The notes: generated by a model not told the origin, from the letters alone. A stretch of 64,000 nt of DNA from Pseudomonas fluorescens (GCF_003732425.1 NZ_MOBX01000016.1:1-64000); one strand, 5' to 3'. Shown: positions 1-10,705, counted from the first letter of the stretch. A program made the numbers and translations.

Positions 1-90
1 TTGATTTCTCGCGGAGTAACTTGTGATGCTGATAATCTTGTTGACTATCAGTCTGACTCCACAAGCACCCACACGAATTGCTTGATTCAG

Positions 91-103
91 TTGTTAAAGA
101 GCG
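91..103 (-). promoter_or_regulatory. boxA-like antitermination site in rRNA leader
   Basis: On the minus strand this reads CGCTCTTTAACAA, one base from the E. coli rRNA boxA TGCTCTTTAACAA. It lies downstream of three tandem promoters pointing the same way, where rRNA leaders carry the NusB/NusE-dependent antitermination signal. It supports the reading that a 16S gene starts just beyond the left edge of the window; the rRNA itself is not present. Confidence 0.8.
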
Positions 104-138
104 GTTGGTTAAGATCTTTCGTCTCAACCGAGGCGCGC

Positions 139-166
139 ATTCTACAGCAGCCTCATTTGCTGTCAA
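139..166 (-). promoter_or_regulatory. rRNA operon promoter, proximal
   Basis: On the minus strand a perfect TTGACA (161-166) is separated by 16 bases from TAGAAT (139-144). This is the copy closest to the boxA and the presumed 16S gene. The 16-base spacer is shared by all three tandem promoters here, which is the usual architecture of strong growth-rate-regulated rrn promoters. Confidence 0.8.
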
Positions 167-248
167 GTGATTATTTTCAGAAGTTTTCGAAGATTTCTTC
201 AACAACTTCAACCACTTGCGCTTCCGATCTCTCGTCAGCGGGAGGCGA

Positions 249-276
249 ATTCTACAGCGTTACACGCTGCTGTCAA
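249..276 (-). promoter_or_regulatory. rRNA operon promoter, middle
   Basis: On the minus strand TTGACA (271-276), a 16-base spacer and TAGAAT (249-254). It lies 110 bases upstream of the proximal promoter and has identical hexamers. No open reading frame in this stretch looks real; short ones here are incidental. Confidence 0.8.
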
Positions 277-395
277 CACCTCTTTTTCAACTTCTTTTTG
301 GCTTCGATGAACTGAAGCAACTCACTGTCGAAACCTACATAACTCATTGAATCTCAAGGAGTTTTCCGTTTCGACTGCGCCGGAAGTGGGGGCGA

Positions 396-423
396 ATTAT
401 AGACATCTGAAATTCGCCGTCAA
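396..423 (-). promoter_or_regulatory. rRNA operon promoter, distal
   Basis: On the minus strand TTGACG (418-423), a 16-base spacer and a perfect TATAAT (396-401). It begins only 17 bases past the tyrZ stop codon, so transcription of tyrZ runs directly into the rRNA promoter region; no terminator was seen between them. Confidence 0.7.
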
Positions 424-439
424 CACTTATTTTCAGCAA

Positions 440-1639
440 TCACTCAGTTTTCAGAGTGATACGCGCAAACGCCTTCTTGCCCGCCTGGCAAACGTGGGTT
501 GCGCCCAGTACATATATAAAGGAGCGATCAACAACCGCACCATCGACGCGCACACCACCCGACGCCAACAGATCACGCGCCGCCGCCGAGTTCTTCACCA
601 ACCCTGCCTTATTAAGGACGGCCGCGATCGGCATGTCCTCAGCAGAAGCCAACTCGATCTCCGGCAGATCGTCCGGCAACTCACCATCCTTCATACGGTT
701 ACCCGCTGCACGATGAGCACTGGCCGCAGCCTCTTCCCCATGGAAGCGCGCAACGATCTCTTCCGCCAGCTTGATTTTGACATCGCGCGGATTGGCGCCC
801 GCCTCAACATCGGCGCGCAATGCATTGATCTCATCCATCGAGCGAAAGCTGAGCAGCTCGAAGTAACGCCACATCAATGCATCCGGGATCGAAACCAGCT
901 TGCTATACATGACGCCCGGTGCTTCCTGGATACCGACGTAGTTACCCAAGGACTTGGACATCTTCTTCACGCCATCCAGACCTTCGAGCAGCGGCATGGT
1001 CAGAATGCATTGAGCCTCTTGCCCATAACCACGCTGCAACTCACGCCCCATCAGCAAGTTGAATTTCTGATCAGTACCACCCAGCTCGACATCCGCACGC
1101 AGAGCTACCGAGTCGTAACCCTGAACCAGCGGATAGAGGAACTCGTGAATAGCGATTGGCTGATTGGTGGTATAGCGCTTATCGAAGTCATCACGCTCAA
1201 GCATGCGCGCGACGGTGTACTGCGAAGTGAGGCGAATAAAGTCCGCCGGACCCATCTTGTCCATCCAGGTGGAGTTGAACGCGACTTCGGTTTTCGCCGG
1301 ATCAAGAATCTTGAACACCTGAGTCTTGTAGGTCTCGGCGTTTTCCAGAACCTGCTCGCGAGTCAGTGGAGGACGCGTAGCGCTCTTGCCGCTCGGATCA
1401 CCGATCATCCCGGTGAAGTCACCTATAAGGAAGATTACCTGATGACCCAACTCCTGAAACTGGCGCAGCTTATTAATAAGCACCGTGTGCCCCAAGTGCA
1501 GATCCGGAGCGGTCGGATCGAAACCAGCCTTGATACGCAGCGGTTGGCCGCGCTTGAGCTTCTCGACCAGCTCGGACTCGACCAACAGTTCTTCCGCACC
1601 ACGTTTAATCAGCGCTAGCTGCTCTTCAACCGACTTCAT
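440..1639 (-). CDS. tyrZ: tyrosyl-tRNA synthetase (TyrZ type)
   Basis: Charges tRNA-Tyr with tyrosine in the cytoplasm. The 399-residue protein is a class I synthetase: the HIGH-type signature is HLGH (residues 48-51), the KMSKS loop is at 226-230, and an S4-like RNA-binding domain occupies roughly the last 65 residues. The frame is open further upstream, but the homologous start is the internal ATG giving [18 protein letters not shown] and KMSKS fit the TyrZ class, as in PAO1 where tyrZ also lies just upstream of an rRNA operon (recalled). Assignment to TyrZ rather than TyrS rests on that context and on the motifs. Confidence 0.93.
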   Translation of the reverse strand: MKSVEEQLALIKRGAEELLVESELVEKLKRGQPLRIKAGFDPTAPDLHLGHTVLINKLRQFQELGHQVIFLIGDFTGMIGDPSGKSATRPPLTREQVLENAETYKTQVFKILDPAKTEVAFNSTWMDKMGPADFIRLTSQYTVARMLERDDFDKRYTTNQPIAIHEFLYPLVQGYDSVALRADVELGGTDQKFNLLMGRELQRGYGQEAQCILTMPLLEGLDGVKKMSKSLGNYVGIQEAPGVMYSKLVSIPDALMWRYFELLSFRSMDEINALRADVEAGANPRDVKIKLAEEIVARFHGEEAAASAHRAAGNRMKDGELPDDLPEIELASAEDMPIAAVLNKAGLVKNSAAARDLLASGGVRVDGAVVDRSFIYVLGATHVCQAGKKAFARITLKTE

Positions 1640-1852
1640 AACAGACCCGCAAGGCTCAGATTCAAAGGGAACCAACCATACAAGATCGTGCACCAATTAC
1701 AAGGTTTGCCCGGCGCACGGACACCAATCCACAGACGCAATGTCTGTAGACTTGCTTCAGAGATGATTTGGTTATATTTTATACAGTTATTTCATCTTCA
1801 TCATGTCATTCATCTTTTCCAATTCATCATTTTTCAAAGTCAAAAATTACTT

Positions 1853-3277
1853 ATGACCACAGAACAGTCTAAAGCGCCGCCGCTTTACCCGAAGACCCAC
1901 CTGCTCGCCGCAAGTGGAATCGCCGCTCTTCTCAGCCTGGCACTCCTGGTATTCCCTTCCAGTGATGTAGAAGCCAAAAAGACGACCCTGAGCCTTGAAC
2001 TGGAAAGTCCTGCTGAACAACTGACACACGATCAAGACGCTGCTGACGCGGTTCAAGCCACAAATGAGCCAGTAGCCTCGCCCTTTGCACAAATCGAAAA
2101 CACTGACGAAAACGCTGCCGAGACTGCTGAAGCAGCACCGGCACCGACGCCTGTTGCTGAAAAACCGAAAGCCCCCGGGCATCGTGAAGTTGTCGTCGCC
2201 AAGGGCGATACGCTTTCGACCCTGTTCGAAAAAGTTGGCCTGCCGGCTGCGTCCGTCCATGAAGTTCTGGCCAGCGACAAACAAGCCAAGCAGTTCAGCC
2301 AGCTCAAGCACGGCCAGAAACTCGAATTTGAATTGAATCCTGAAGGCCAACTGACCAGCTTGCACAGCAAGGTCAGTGATGTCGAAACCATTACCCTGAC
2401 CAAGAATGACAAGGGTTATGCCTTCAACCGGATTACCGCAAAACCGACCGTTCGCACCGCTTACGTCCACGGCGTCATCAACAGCTCGCTTTCACAATCC
2501 GCAGCCCGTGCCGGCCTCTCCCACAGCCTGACCATGGATATGGCCAGCGTCTTTGGCTACGACGTCGACTTCGCTCAGGACATCCGCCAAGGCGACGAAT
2601 TCGATGTGATCTACGAACAGAAAGTGCTGAATGGCAAAGCGGTTGGCAATGGCCCTATCCTGTCTGCCCGCTTCACCAACCGCGGCAAGACCTACACCGC
2701 CGTGCGTTACACCAACAAGCAAGGCAACAGCAGCTACTACACGGCTGACGGCAACAGCATGCGTAAGGCGTTCATCCGGACGCCGGTGGACTTCGCCCGC
2801 ATCAGTTCGAAGTTCTCCATGGGCCGCAAACACCCGATTCTCAACAAGATCCGCGCCCACAAAGGCGTTGATTACGCAGCGCCACGCGGTACGCCAATCA
2901 AGGCTGCCGGTGACGGCAAAGTACTGCTGGCTGGTCGTCGTGGTGGCTACGGCAATACCGTGATCATCCAGCACGGCAACACCTACCGCACGCTGTATGG
3001 CCACATGCAGGGCTTCGCCAAAGGCGTGAAGACCGGCGGCACCGTCAAGCAAGGCCAGGTTATCGGTTACATCGGCACAACTGGCCTGTCCACCGGCCCG
3101 CACTTGCACTATGAGTTCCAGGTCAACGGCGTTCACGTCGATCCGCTGGGCCAAAAGCTGCCAATGGCTGATCCGATTGCCAAAGCCGAACGTGCTCGCT
3201 TCCTTGCACAGAGCCAGCCGTTGATGGCGCGCATGGATCAAGAGAAGGCCACCATGCTGGCTTCGAGCAAGCGTTAA
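1853..3277 (+). CDS. M23 family peptidoglycan DD-endopeptidase (MepM/YebA-like)
   Basis: Probably cleaves peptide cross-links in peptidoglycan from the periplasmic side of the inner membrane. The 474-residue protein has one N-terminal membrane anchor (about residues 16-34), an Ala/Glu/Pro-rich linker, a LysM/OapA-type domain starting near HREVVVAKGDTLS, and a C-terminal M23 domain with both zinc motifs, HKGVD and GPHLHYEF. The start was placed at the ATG preceding MTTEQSKAPPLY because upstream residues look like untranslated AT-rich sequence. anmK follows after 3 bases, linking wall cleavage with recycling of anhydro-MurNAc. Confidence 0.9.
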   Translation: MTTEQSKAPPLYPKTHLLAASGIAALLSLALLVFPSSDVEAKKTTLSLELESPAEQLTHDQDAADAVQATNEPVASPFAQIENTDENAAETAEAAPAPTPVAEKPKAPGHREVVVAKGDTLSTLFEKVGLPAASVHEVLASDKQAKQFSQLKHGQKLEFELNPEGQLTSLHSKVSDVETITLTKNDKGYAFNRITAKPTVRTAYVHGVINSSLSQSAARAGLSHSLTMDMASVFGYDVDFAQDIRQGDEFDVIYEQKVLNGKAVGNGPILSARFTNRGKTYTAVRYTNKQGNSSYYTADGNSMRKAFIRTPVDFARISSKFSMGRKHPILNKIRAHKGVDYAAPRGTPIKAAGDGKVLLAGRRGGYGNTVIIQHGNTYRTLYGHMQGFAKGVKTGGTVKQGQVIGYIGTTGLSTGPHLHYEFQVNGVHVDPLGQKLPMADPIAKAERARFLAQSQPLMARMDQEKATMLASSKR

Positions 3278-4372
<1,095 letters not shown>

Positions 4373-4386
4373 AAAGCACGCACAGC

Positions 4387-4422
4387 AAAACGCCGCAGAA
4401 CTGTGAGGCTCTGCGGCGTTTT
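4387..4422. terminator. bidirectional terminator between anmK and erpA
   Basis: A perfect 12-base stem, AAAACGCCGCAG (4387-4398) with CTGCGGCGTTTT (4411-4422), encloses a 12-base loop. The A-run and T-run allow it to work for anmK on the plus strand and erpA on the minus strand. Confidence 0.85.
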
Positions 4423-4443
4423 GTTATCTGAAGCGAAGAGCGA

Positions 4444-4794
4444 TCAGATCGAGAACGAAGATCCGCAACCACACGTCGTGGTGGCGTTCGGGTTCTTGAT
4501 CACGAAGCGCGAGCCTTCCAGACCTTCCTGGTAGTCCACTTCAGCACCGGCCAGGTACTGGAAGCTCATCGGATCCACCACCAGGCTCACGCCTTCGCGC
4601 TCGACGATGGTGTCGTCCTCGGCCACATCTTCATCGAAGGTGAAGCCGTACTGAAACCCTGAACAACCGCCGCCCGTAACGAATACGCGCAGCTTCAAGC
4701 GATCATTCCCCTCTTCATCGACCAGGCTCTTCACCTTGTGCGCGGCACCGTGGGTGAATTGCAAAGCCGTGGGGGTGAAGGATTCGACGCTCAT
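4444..4794 (-). CDS. erpA: A-type iron-sulfur carrier protein ErpA
   Basis: Carries and delivers iron-sulfur clusters to target apoproteins. The 116-residue protein has the three conserved ligand cysteines of the HesB/IscA family: C44 in GGGCSGF, and C108 and C110 in CGCGSSF at the C-terminus. The start ATG has a good GGGAGAT ribosome site. It is a single gene between two terminators. ErpA rather than IscA is chosen from the isolated locus next to argC, as in PAO1, and not beside isc genes. Confidence 0.92.
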   Translation of the reverse strand: MSVESFTPTALQFTHGAAHKVKSLVDEEGNDRLKLRVFVTGGGCSGFQYGFTFDEDVAEDDTIVEREGVSLVVDPMSFQYLAGAEVDYQEGLEGSRFVIKNPNATTTCGCGSSFSI

Positions 4795-4917
4795 GCTGAC
4801 TATCTCCCGGCGTTACGCCGCCATAATGCGTGATGACGCGCATTATCCGCTTGTCCGAGAAAATCGGTCAACTATTGTTACGGTATATCAATAAACCCGA
4901 TCACCGGTTCTGAATGC

Positions 4918-4944
4918 AAAAAGGCCCGTTCAACGGGCCTTTTT
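4918..4944 (-). terminator. terminator downstream of argC
   Basis: The stem AAAAAGGCCCGTT pairs with its inverted copy ending in GGGCCTTTTT around a very short loop, about 20 bases past the argC stop on the minus strand. It separates argC from the erpA promoter region. It could also work on the plus strand, but no plus-strand gene enters here. Confidence 0.8.
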
Positions 4945-4962
4945 GCTGTGCCGGATAAAGTC

Positions 4963-5997
4963 TTACGGCAGCATACCGGCGTGGGACAGGCCGAAACGCT
5001 CATCCAGCCCGAACAGAATGTTCATGTTCTGCACCGCTTGACCCGACGCACCTTTGACCAGGTTGTCGATCACCGACAACACCACCACCAGATCGCCATC
5101 CTGCGGACGGTGAACGGCGATACGGCAAACATTGGCACCGCGCACGCTACGAGTTTCCGGATGGCTGCCGGCCGGCATTACATCGACGAACGGTTCGTTG
5201 GCATAACGCTTTTCGAACAGCGCCTGCAAATCCACCGAGCGATCAACCACGGTCGCGTAGAGCGTTGAGTGAATGCCACGAATCATCGGGGTCAGGTGCG
5301 GAACGAAGGTCAGCCCCACGTCCTTGCCTGCCGCACGACGCAGACCCTGGCGAATTTCCGGCAGGTGGCGGTGACCTTTGACCGCGTAGGCCTTCATGCT
5401 TTCCGACGTCTCGGAGTACAGCGAGCCGACAGCCGCACCGCGACCGGCACCACTGACACCGGATTTGCAGTCAGCGATCAAACGCGAAGCATCCGCCAGA
5501 CCGGCCTCGAGTAATGGCAGGAAACCCAACTGGGTAGCGGTCGGATAGCAACCCGGCACCGCGATCAGGCGAGCCTTTTTGATCTGCTCGCGATTGACTT
5601 CCGGCAGACCGTAAACCGCCTCGTCCAACAGCTCAGGCGCGCCGTGCGGCTGACCGTACCACTTGGCCCACTCTTCAGCGTCTTGCAGACGGAAGTCGGC
5701 CGACAGGTCGATGACCTTGGTGCCCGCTGCCAGCAATTCACCGGCCAATGCGTGAGCCACACCGTGCGGCGTGGCGAAGAACACCACGTCGCAAGCCCCG
5801 AGGGTCTTGATGTCCGGCACGCTGAAGGCCAGGCCGTCGTAGTGGCCGCGCAGGTTCGGGTACATGTCAGCCACGGCCAGACCGGCCTCGGATCGGGAAG
5901 TGATCACCACCACTTCTGCCTGCGGATGCTGCGCCAACAGACGCAGCAGTTCGACACCGGTGTAACCCGTGCCGCCGACGATACCGACCTTGACCAT
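4963..5997 (-). CDS. argC: N-acetyl-gamma-glutamyl-phosphate reductase
   Basis: NADPH-dependent reduction of N-acetylglutamyl-phosphate to the semialdehyde in arginine synthesis. The 344-residue protein opens with a Rossmann motif ([11 protein letters not shown]) and contains the active-site cysteine C150 in [12 protein letters not shown]. The ATG has an upstream GAGG/AGG site. It is transcribed divergently from hemJ with a 134-base gap and ends at its own terminator. Confidence 0.95.
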   Translation of the reverse strand: MVKVGIVGGTGYTGVELLRLLAQHPQAEVVVITSRSEAGLAVADMYPNLRGHYDGLAFSVPDIKTLGACDVVFFATPHGVAHALAGELLAAGTKVIDLSADFRLQDAEEWAKWYGQPHGAPELLDEAVYGLPEVNREQIKKARLIAVPGCYPTATQLGFLPLLEAGLADASRLIADCKSGVSGAGRGAAVGSLYSETSESMKAYAVKGHRHLPEIRQGLRRAAGKDVGLTFVPHLTPMIRGIHSTLYATVVDRSVDLQALFEKRYANEPFVDVMPAGSHPETRSVRGANVCRIAVHRPQDGDLVVVLSVIDNLVKGASGQAVQNMNILFGLDERFGLSHAGMLP

Positions 5998-6131
5998 AAC
6001 CTGCCCTCAAAGAACCCACTGGAAAGCCGTCGATAATAGGGGCCACGCAGCCCTGCGACAACCGTCAAGGTGACGTGCGGACGCTCAAGCCTCTACTATC
6101 CGGCTTACCGTGAATGAGGGAATAACCAAAA

Positions 6132-6560
6132 ATGCTCTATCTATGGATCAAAGCGTTGCACATTGTCAGCGTCGTTTGCTGGTTTGCCGGGCTGTTCTAC
6201 TTGCCGCGATTGTTCGTTTACCACGCGCAAAGCGAAGACACGATCAGCAAAGAACGCTTCAGCGTCATGGAACGCAAGTTGTATCGCGGCATCATGGGCC
6301 CGGCGATGATCGCCACGCTGATCTTCGGCGGCTGGCTGATTTACCTGAACCCGAGCATCTTCAGCATGGGCGGCTGGATTCACGCCAAACTGACCCTGGT
6401 CGTCTTGCTGATCGGCTACCACCACATGTGCGGCGCCCAGGTAAAGCGTTTCGCCCGTGGCGAAAACACCCGCAGCCATGTCTTTTATCGCTGGTTCAAT
6501 GAAGTGCCGGTTCTGATATTGCTGGCTATCGTAATTCTGGTCGTGGTCAAGCCGTTCTAA
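6132..6560 (+). CDS. hemJ: protoporphyrinogen IX oxidase HemJ
   Basis: Oxidises protoporphyrinogen IX to protoporphyrin IX, the penultimate step of heme synthesis, in the inner membrane. The 142-residue protein has four predicted membrane spans, begins MLYLWIKALHIVSVV with the conserved His of the first helix, and carries the family segment GWLIYLNP followed by HAKL. Length is normal for HemJ. First gene of a co-directional run with the nitronate monooxygenase 33 bases downstream. Confidence 0.9.
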   Translation: MLYLWIKALHIVSVVCWFAGLFYLPRLFVYHAQSEDTISKERFSVMERKLYRGIMGPAMIATLIFGGWLIYLNPSIFSMGGWIHAKLTLVVLLIGYHHMCGAQVKRFARGENTRSHVFYRWFNEVPVLILLAIVILVVVKPF

Positions 6561-6593
6561 CTTCAACAAATACAGATCCTTGGGGTGTTCATA

Positions 6594-7562
6594 ATGTCGC
6601 TGCCCGCTCTGCTCGAACAACGTCTGCGCCTGCCTGTCGTGGCAGCACCGATGTTCCTGATTTCCAACCCGGAACTGGTGCTCGCCTGCTGCCGCAATGG
6701 CGTGGTCGGCAGCTTCCCGGCGCTGAATCAACGCGAAAGCAGCGGATTCAAAGCCTGGCTGGAACAGATTGAAGCGGGGCTGGCGACTCTGGACAACCCG
6801 GCGCCCTACGCGGTGAACCTGATCGTCCATAGCAGCAACCCGCGCTTGCAGGCCGATCTGAGCATCTGCGTCGAACACAAAGTGCCGATCGTCATCACCA
6901 GCCTCGGCGCGGTGAAGGAGTTGGTCGACGCGGTGCACAGCTATGGCGGCCTGGTATTTCATGACGTCACCACTCGCCGACATGCCGAGAAAGCGGCCGA
7001 GGCCGGTGTCGACGGTTTGATCGCCGTGGCGGCCGGCGCCGGTGGCCATGCCGGGACCTGGAGTCCGTTTGCGCTGATCGCCGAGATCCGAGAGTTTTTC
7101 GATAAAACCCTGCTGCTTGCAGGATGTCTGAACCACGGTCATGAGATTCTCGCTACACAGCTGCTCGGTGCGGATTTGGCCTACTTCGGTACACGATTTA
7201 TCGGCACCACGGAAAGTCACGCGCCTGACGCCTACAAGGAGATGCTGCTGACAGCCAAGGCTGCGGACATCATTCATACTCCAGCGGTCTCGGGAGTGCC
7301 GGCGAGTTTTATGCGTCAGAGCCTGGAGGCCGCCGGTTTCGATATGGCTGCGCTGCAAGGCAAAGGCGAGGTGAATTTCGGTGACAAGCTCAAACCGATC
7401 AGCGACGAAGCCAAAGCCTGGAAAACCGTCTGGTCGGCCGGGCAAGGCGTAGGACAGATCGATGACCTGCCGAGTGTGGATCAATTGATCGCACGACTGG
7501 ACGCCGAGTATCGCCAGGCACAGGAACGCGCAGCCCGGCTACCGCAACGCTGGCCACGCTAA
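6594..7562 (+). CDS. nitronate monooxygenase (2-nitropropane dioxygenase family)
   Basis: FMN-dependent oxidase of the nitronate monooxygenase family, which removes toxic nitronates such as propionate-3-nitronate. The 322-residue TIM-barrel protein has the FMN-binding GLIAVAAGAGGHAG segment, the catalytic-region His after it, and LPVVAAPMFL at the N-terminus. An in-frame GTG lies 9 bases upstream; the ATG with a preceding TTGGGGTG was preferred. The true substrate cannot be read from sequence. Confidence 0.85.
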   Translation: MSLPALLEQRLRLPVVAAPMFLISNPELVLACCRNGVVGSFPALNQRESSGFKAWLEQIEAGLATLDNPAPYAVNLIVHSSNPRLQADLSICVEHKVPIVITSLGAVKELVDAVHSYGGLVFHDVTTRRHAEKAAEAGVDGLIAVAAGAGGHAGTWSPFALIAEIREFFDKTLLLAGCLNHGHEILATQLLGADLAYFGTRFIGTTESHAPDAYKEMLLTAKAADIIHTPAVSGVPASFMRQSLEAAGFDMAALQGKGEVNFGDKLKPISDEAKAWKTVWSAGQGVGQIDDLPSVDQLIARLDAEYRQAQERAARLPQRWPR

Positions 7563-7640
7563 GAAAAATCAGGTCAGCCCCAACGGACTGACCTTACACT
7601 GCTGACCTTTCAATCCATTCGCGACAAGGATGCCTCGGCC

Positions 7641-8591
7641 ATGAGCGAACCCCGTTACAAGATCGTATTCGACGGTGCTCTACAGCCCGGTGTCGATATC
7701 ACCACAGCCAAACTCAATCTGGCGCGTTTGTTCAAGAGTGACGTTACCGCGATTGAACGCCTGTTCAATGGCAGCGTCGTCGCACTCAAACGTGATTTGT
7801 CCCACAGCGATGCGCAGGCCTATCTGCAAGCGCTGAGCAAGACCGGGATCGATGCGCGCATCGAAGCGCAAACAACCATCGAGCTGAACCTTGCCGATGT
7901 GCATGAGCATGCTCCGGCCGTGGCGGAACCTGACTCCCCTTACGCACCACCGCGCGCCAACGTCGGCGAGAGTCTGCCGGCGTTCGCCACCCTCAAGCCG
8001 TTCAGCGTCGAAGGGCGAATCGGTCGCCTGCGTTTTCTCGCCTGGACAATGGTCCTGAGTCTGGTGACCCTGCCCATCGTCGGCGTCTTCGCTCTGCTGG
8101 CTCTGGGGCTGGTCAGCGGTGATTCCACCACCGGCCTGATCATCGGCGGGATCTTCGCCTTCTTCCTGTTTATCGCCTTCCTGATTGTCAGCATTCTGTT
8201 CAGCGTTCAGCGTCTGCACGATATCGGCTGGTCGGGCTGGCTCTGGCTGCTGAACCTGGTGCCGTTCGTGGGTAGTTTCTTTCCGCTGGTGATCATGGTC
8301 GTACCGGGCAACTCCGGCGCGAATCGCTATGGCCCTCCCCCGCCGCCCAACAGCACCGCCGTGAAAGTGCTGTGCTCCCTGTGGATCGTGTTCTTCGCGC
8401 TGATCTTTGCCGGTGGCATGCTGGGTGGGATTTCGGCGATCCAGCAGGAGTACGAAAGCAATCTGGAAAGCAGCTACGAAAGTGGCTCGGTGACCACTGA
8501 TGAAGTCGAAGTAGAAGCCCAATCACCTGTGGATTCCGCCGACGAAGCCGCCGAAGCGGCGCCGGCCCCTGTAGACTCTGCGAAAGAATGA
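7641..8591 (+). CDS. DUF805 family inner-membrane protein with extra N-terminal domain
   Basis: Function unknown. The 316-residue protein has two parts. Residues 1 to about 80 form a soluble, ferredoxin-like-sized domain (RYKIVFDGALQPGVD onward). From about residue 115 there is a DUF805 module of four hydrophobic helices with the family's RIGRLRFLAW and LHDIGWSGW segments. The C-terminus is an acidic Ala/Glu/Pro tail and probably disordered. It follows the nitronate monooxygenase and precedes the SDR gene. The N-terminal fusion is the distinctive feature. Confidence 0.75.
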   Translation: MSEPRYKIVFDGALQPGVDITTAKLNLARLFKSDVTAIERLFNGSVVALKRDLSHSDAQAYLQALSKTGIDARIEAQTTIELNLADVHEHAPAVAEPDSPYAPPRANVGESLPAFATLKPFSVEGRIGRLRFLAWTMVLSLVTLPIVGVFALLALGLVSGDSTTGLIIGGIFAFFLFIAFLIVSILFSVQRLHDIGWSGWLWLLNLVPFVGSFFPLVIMVVPGNSGANRYGPPPPPNSTAVKVLCSLWIVFFALIFAGGMLGGISAIQQEYESNLESSYESGSVTTDEVEVEAQSPVDSADEAAEAAPAPVDSAKE

Positions 8592-8652
8592 ACAGCGCTC
8601 CCCGCCGTGACACCCGCGTCGACGGCGCGGAGCTGTTGCGATGGAGAATTGC

Positions 8653-9441
8653 ATGACCCGTTACGCTCTGATCACTGGTGCCTCCAGCGGCATCGGCCTG
8701 GCACTGGCCGAAGCGCTGGCCCGACGCGGCCGTAGCCTGATTCTGGTGGCCCGCCAACGTGATCAGCTGGAAAGCATTGCGATCGAATTGACTCAGCGCT
8801 TTGGCGTCGAGGTACTGTTCCGCGCCTGCGATCTGGGCGAGCCATTGCGTCTGTCCGGCTTCCTGCTGGAACTGGAAGAAGGTGACCGGCAGATCGACTT
8901 GCTGGTCAATTGCGCCGGCATTGGCACCTGCGGCCCGTTTCTCGCGCAGGACTGGATGACCGAGCAGGACCTCATCGAAGTGAACATCCTCGCCCTCACC
9001 CGACTCTGTCACGCCATCGGCAACAGCATGGCGCTGCAGGGCGGCGGGCAGATTCTCAATGTCGCCTCGGTGGCCGCCTTCAATCCTGGCCCATGGATGA
9101 GCACTTACTACGCCAGCAAGGCGTATGTGCTGCACTTCTCCGAAGCCTTGCGGGTCGAACTCAAACAAAGTGCGGTGAAGGTTTCGGTGCTCTGCCCCGG
9201 CCCGACACGTACGGCATTTTTCCGCACGGCGCAGCTGAACAGCGACAAACTCAAAGACAGCAAATTGTTGATGAGCCCCGAGGAAGTCGCCCTGTACACC
9301 GTGCGCGCCCTCGACAAGAACCGCGCCATCATCATTCCGGGGCGGCGCAACCGCTGGTTCGCGTTTTTGCCACGACTGGGCTCGCGCTGGCTCAATCGAA
9401 CCATCGTCGGCATGGTCAACAAGGCTTACTGCCCGCGTTGA
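8653..9441 (+). CDS. short-chain dehydrogenase/reductase
   Basis: NAD(P)-dependent oxidoreductase of the classical SDR family; substrate unknown. About 262 residues. The cofactor motif TGASSGIG is at the N-terminus, NCAG (VNCAGIGTCGP) follows, and the catalytic Tyr-Lys pair is in YYASKAYVLHFSEA. The start ATG giving MTRYALITG has a GGAG site 8 bases upstream; an in-frame ATG 12 bases earlier also has a GGAG. The gene sits in a plus-strand run after the DUF805 gene. Confidence 0.85.
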   Translation: MTRYALITGASSGIGLALAEALARRGRSLILVARQRDQLESIAIELTQRFGVEVLFRACDLGEPLRLSGFLLELEEGDRQIDLLVNCAGIGTCGPFLAQDWMTEQDLIEVNILALTRLCHAIGNSMALQGGGQILNVASVAAFNPGPWMSTYYASKAYVLHFSEALRVELKQSAVKVSVLCPGPTRTAFFRTAQLNSDKLKDSKLLMSPEEVALYTVRALDKNRAIIIPGRRNRWFAFLPRLGSRWLNRTIVGMVNKAYCPR

Positions 9442-9521
9442 ATTGTCCTACGGCAAATCACTGGGCGGGACCATTTCCCATGAGTACACTCAGACCAGCC
9501 CAAACAACGGAGAAAACAGCA

Positions 9522-9860
9522 GTGGATACTCTGTTCACCAAGATCATCAACCGGGAAATCCCGGCGAAGATCATTTACGAGGACGACCAGGTTCTGGCGT
9601 TCCACGATATCGCCCCTCAGGCACCGGTGCATTTCCTGGTGATCCCGAAGAAACCGGTGCGCACTCTCAATGACCTGACCGAAGACGATAAGGCACTGGC
9701 CGGGCATATTCTGTTCACTGCCCAGCGTCTGGCGTTGGAACTGGGCTGCGAAGAAGGTTTCCGAGTGGTGATGAACTGCAACGAAAAGGGTGGGCAGACC
9801 GTCTATCACATTCATATGCACGTACTCGGACAGCGCCAGATGAACTGGCCACCGGGCTAA
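9522..9860 (+). CDS. HIT family (histidine triad) nucleotide-binding protein
   Basis: Probable purine nucleoside phosphoramidase or nucleotide hydrolase of the HINT branch. The 112-residue protein ends with the catalytic triad HIHMH and begins with DTLFTKIINREIPAKI, as typical HINT proteins do. The start is taken as GTG with a GGAG site 9 bases upstream; an ATG 42 bases earlier is in frame but would add a non-conserved extension. A REPIN follows the stop codon. Confidence 0.88.
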   Translation: MDTLFTKIINREIPAKIIYEDDQVLAFHDIAPQAPVHFLVIPKKPVRTLNDLTEDDKALAGHILFTAQRLALELGCEEGFRVVMNCNEKGGQTVYHIHMHVLGQRQMNWPPG

Positions 9861-9878
9861 GGCACGCCGCGACCTGTG

Positions 9879-9965
9879 TGTAGGAGCTGCCGCGGGCTGC
9901 GATCTTTTGATCTTCGAGGTATCAAAAACAGGATCAAAAGATCGCAGCCTTCGGCAGCTCCTACA
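9879..9965. repeat. REPIN, family A, outward arrangement
   Basis: Two imperfect inverted copies of a roughly 34-base REP. The first begins TGTAGGAGCTGCC and runs to the GATCTTTTGATC end; the second is its reverse complement, ending GGCAGCTCCTACA. About 20 unrelated bases lie between. Located between the HIT gene and coq7. The same unit recurs at 23503, 28343, 29109, 32640 and 49406. Confidence 0.9.
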
Positions 9966-10057
9966 TAAAGCGCATCGCGCGCAGCAAATGACCCAGCGCA
10001 AACCTTCTCCGGCCGATTCAGTTAAACTGGCCGCCGAGATTCTTCCCGGAGGTCAGC

Positions 10058-10705
10058 ATGACTACCCACCGTCACTACTCGCCGATTGACCGTCTTCTGC
10101 TGCAAGCCGATGCCGCGATGCGTACTCTGCTGCCTTTCAGTGGCCAGCCGTACCGTCCGTCGCCGGCGATTTTGCAACCGGACACGCAAATGAGCGACGA
10201 AGACACCCGCCACGTCGCCGGCCTGATGCGCATCAACCACACCGGTGAAGTCTGCGCCCAGGCGCTGTATCAGGGGCAGGCGCTGACCGCCAAGCTGCCA
10301 CAGGTTCGCGAAGCCATGGAGCACGCGGCCGAAGAAGAGATTGATCACCTGGTGTGGTGCGAACAGCGCATTCACCAGCTGGGCAGCCATACCAGTGTGC
10401 TCAATCCGCTGTTTTACGGGATGTCGTTCGGGATTGGCGCAGTGGCCGGGTTAATCAGCGACAAGGTCAGCCTCGGTTTTGTCGCGGCGACCGAGCATCA
10501 GGTGTGCAAGCACTTGAACGAACACCTGGAACAGTTGCCGGCGGAGGATGAGAAGTCCCGGGCGATTCTGGAGCAGATGCGTATTGATGAAGAACATCAT
10601 GCGGAAAGTGCGCTGGACGCCGGGGGTTTTCGTTTTCCGGCGCCGGTGAAGTTCGGAATGAGTCTGTTGGCCAAGGTGATGACCAAGAGTACTTATCGGA
10701 TCTGA
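10058..10705 (+). CDS. coq7: 2-polyprenyl-3-methyl-6-methoxy-benzoquinol monooxygenase (Coq7)
   Basis: Di-iron hydroxylase of ubiquinone synthesis that introduces the last ring hydroxyl. The 215-residue protein carries the ferritin-like metal ligands in the segments [35 protein letters not shown] and DEEHHAESA. The ATG follows a GGAGG site. It ends at a bidirectional terminator shared with speD. Confidence 0.95.
   Translation: MTTHRHYSPIDRLLLQADAAMRTLLPFSGQPYRPSPAILQPDTQMSDEDTRHVAGLMRINHTGEVCAQALYQGQALTAKLPQVREAMEHAAEEEIDHLVWCEQRIHQLGSHTSVLNPLFYGMSFGIGAVAGLISDKVSLGFVAATEHQVCKHLNEHLEQLPAEDEKSRAILEQMRIDEEHHAESALDAGGFRFPAPVKFGMSLLAKVMTKSTYRI

Noticed and set aside
1-315. Open frame of 104 codons at the left edge
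   Set aside because: It covers the boxA and the two proximal rRNA promoters on the other strand and has no family signature or ribosome site.
9879-9965. REP pairs considered as CRISPR repeats
   Set aside because: They are scattered inverted pairs with no regular spacers, and no cas gene is present.
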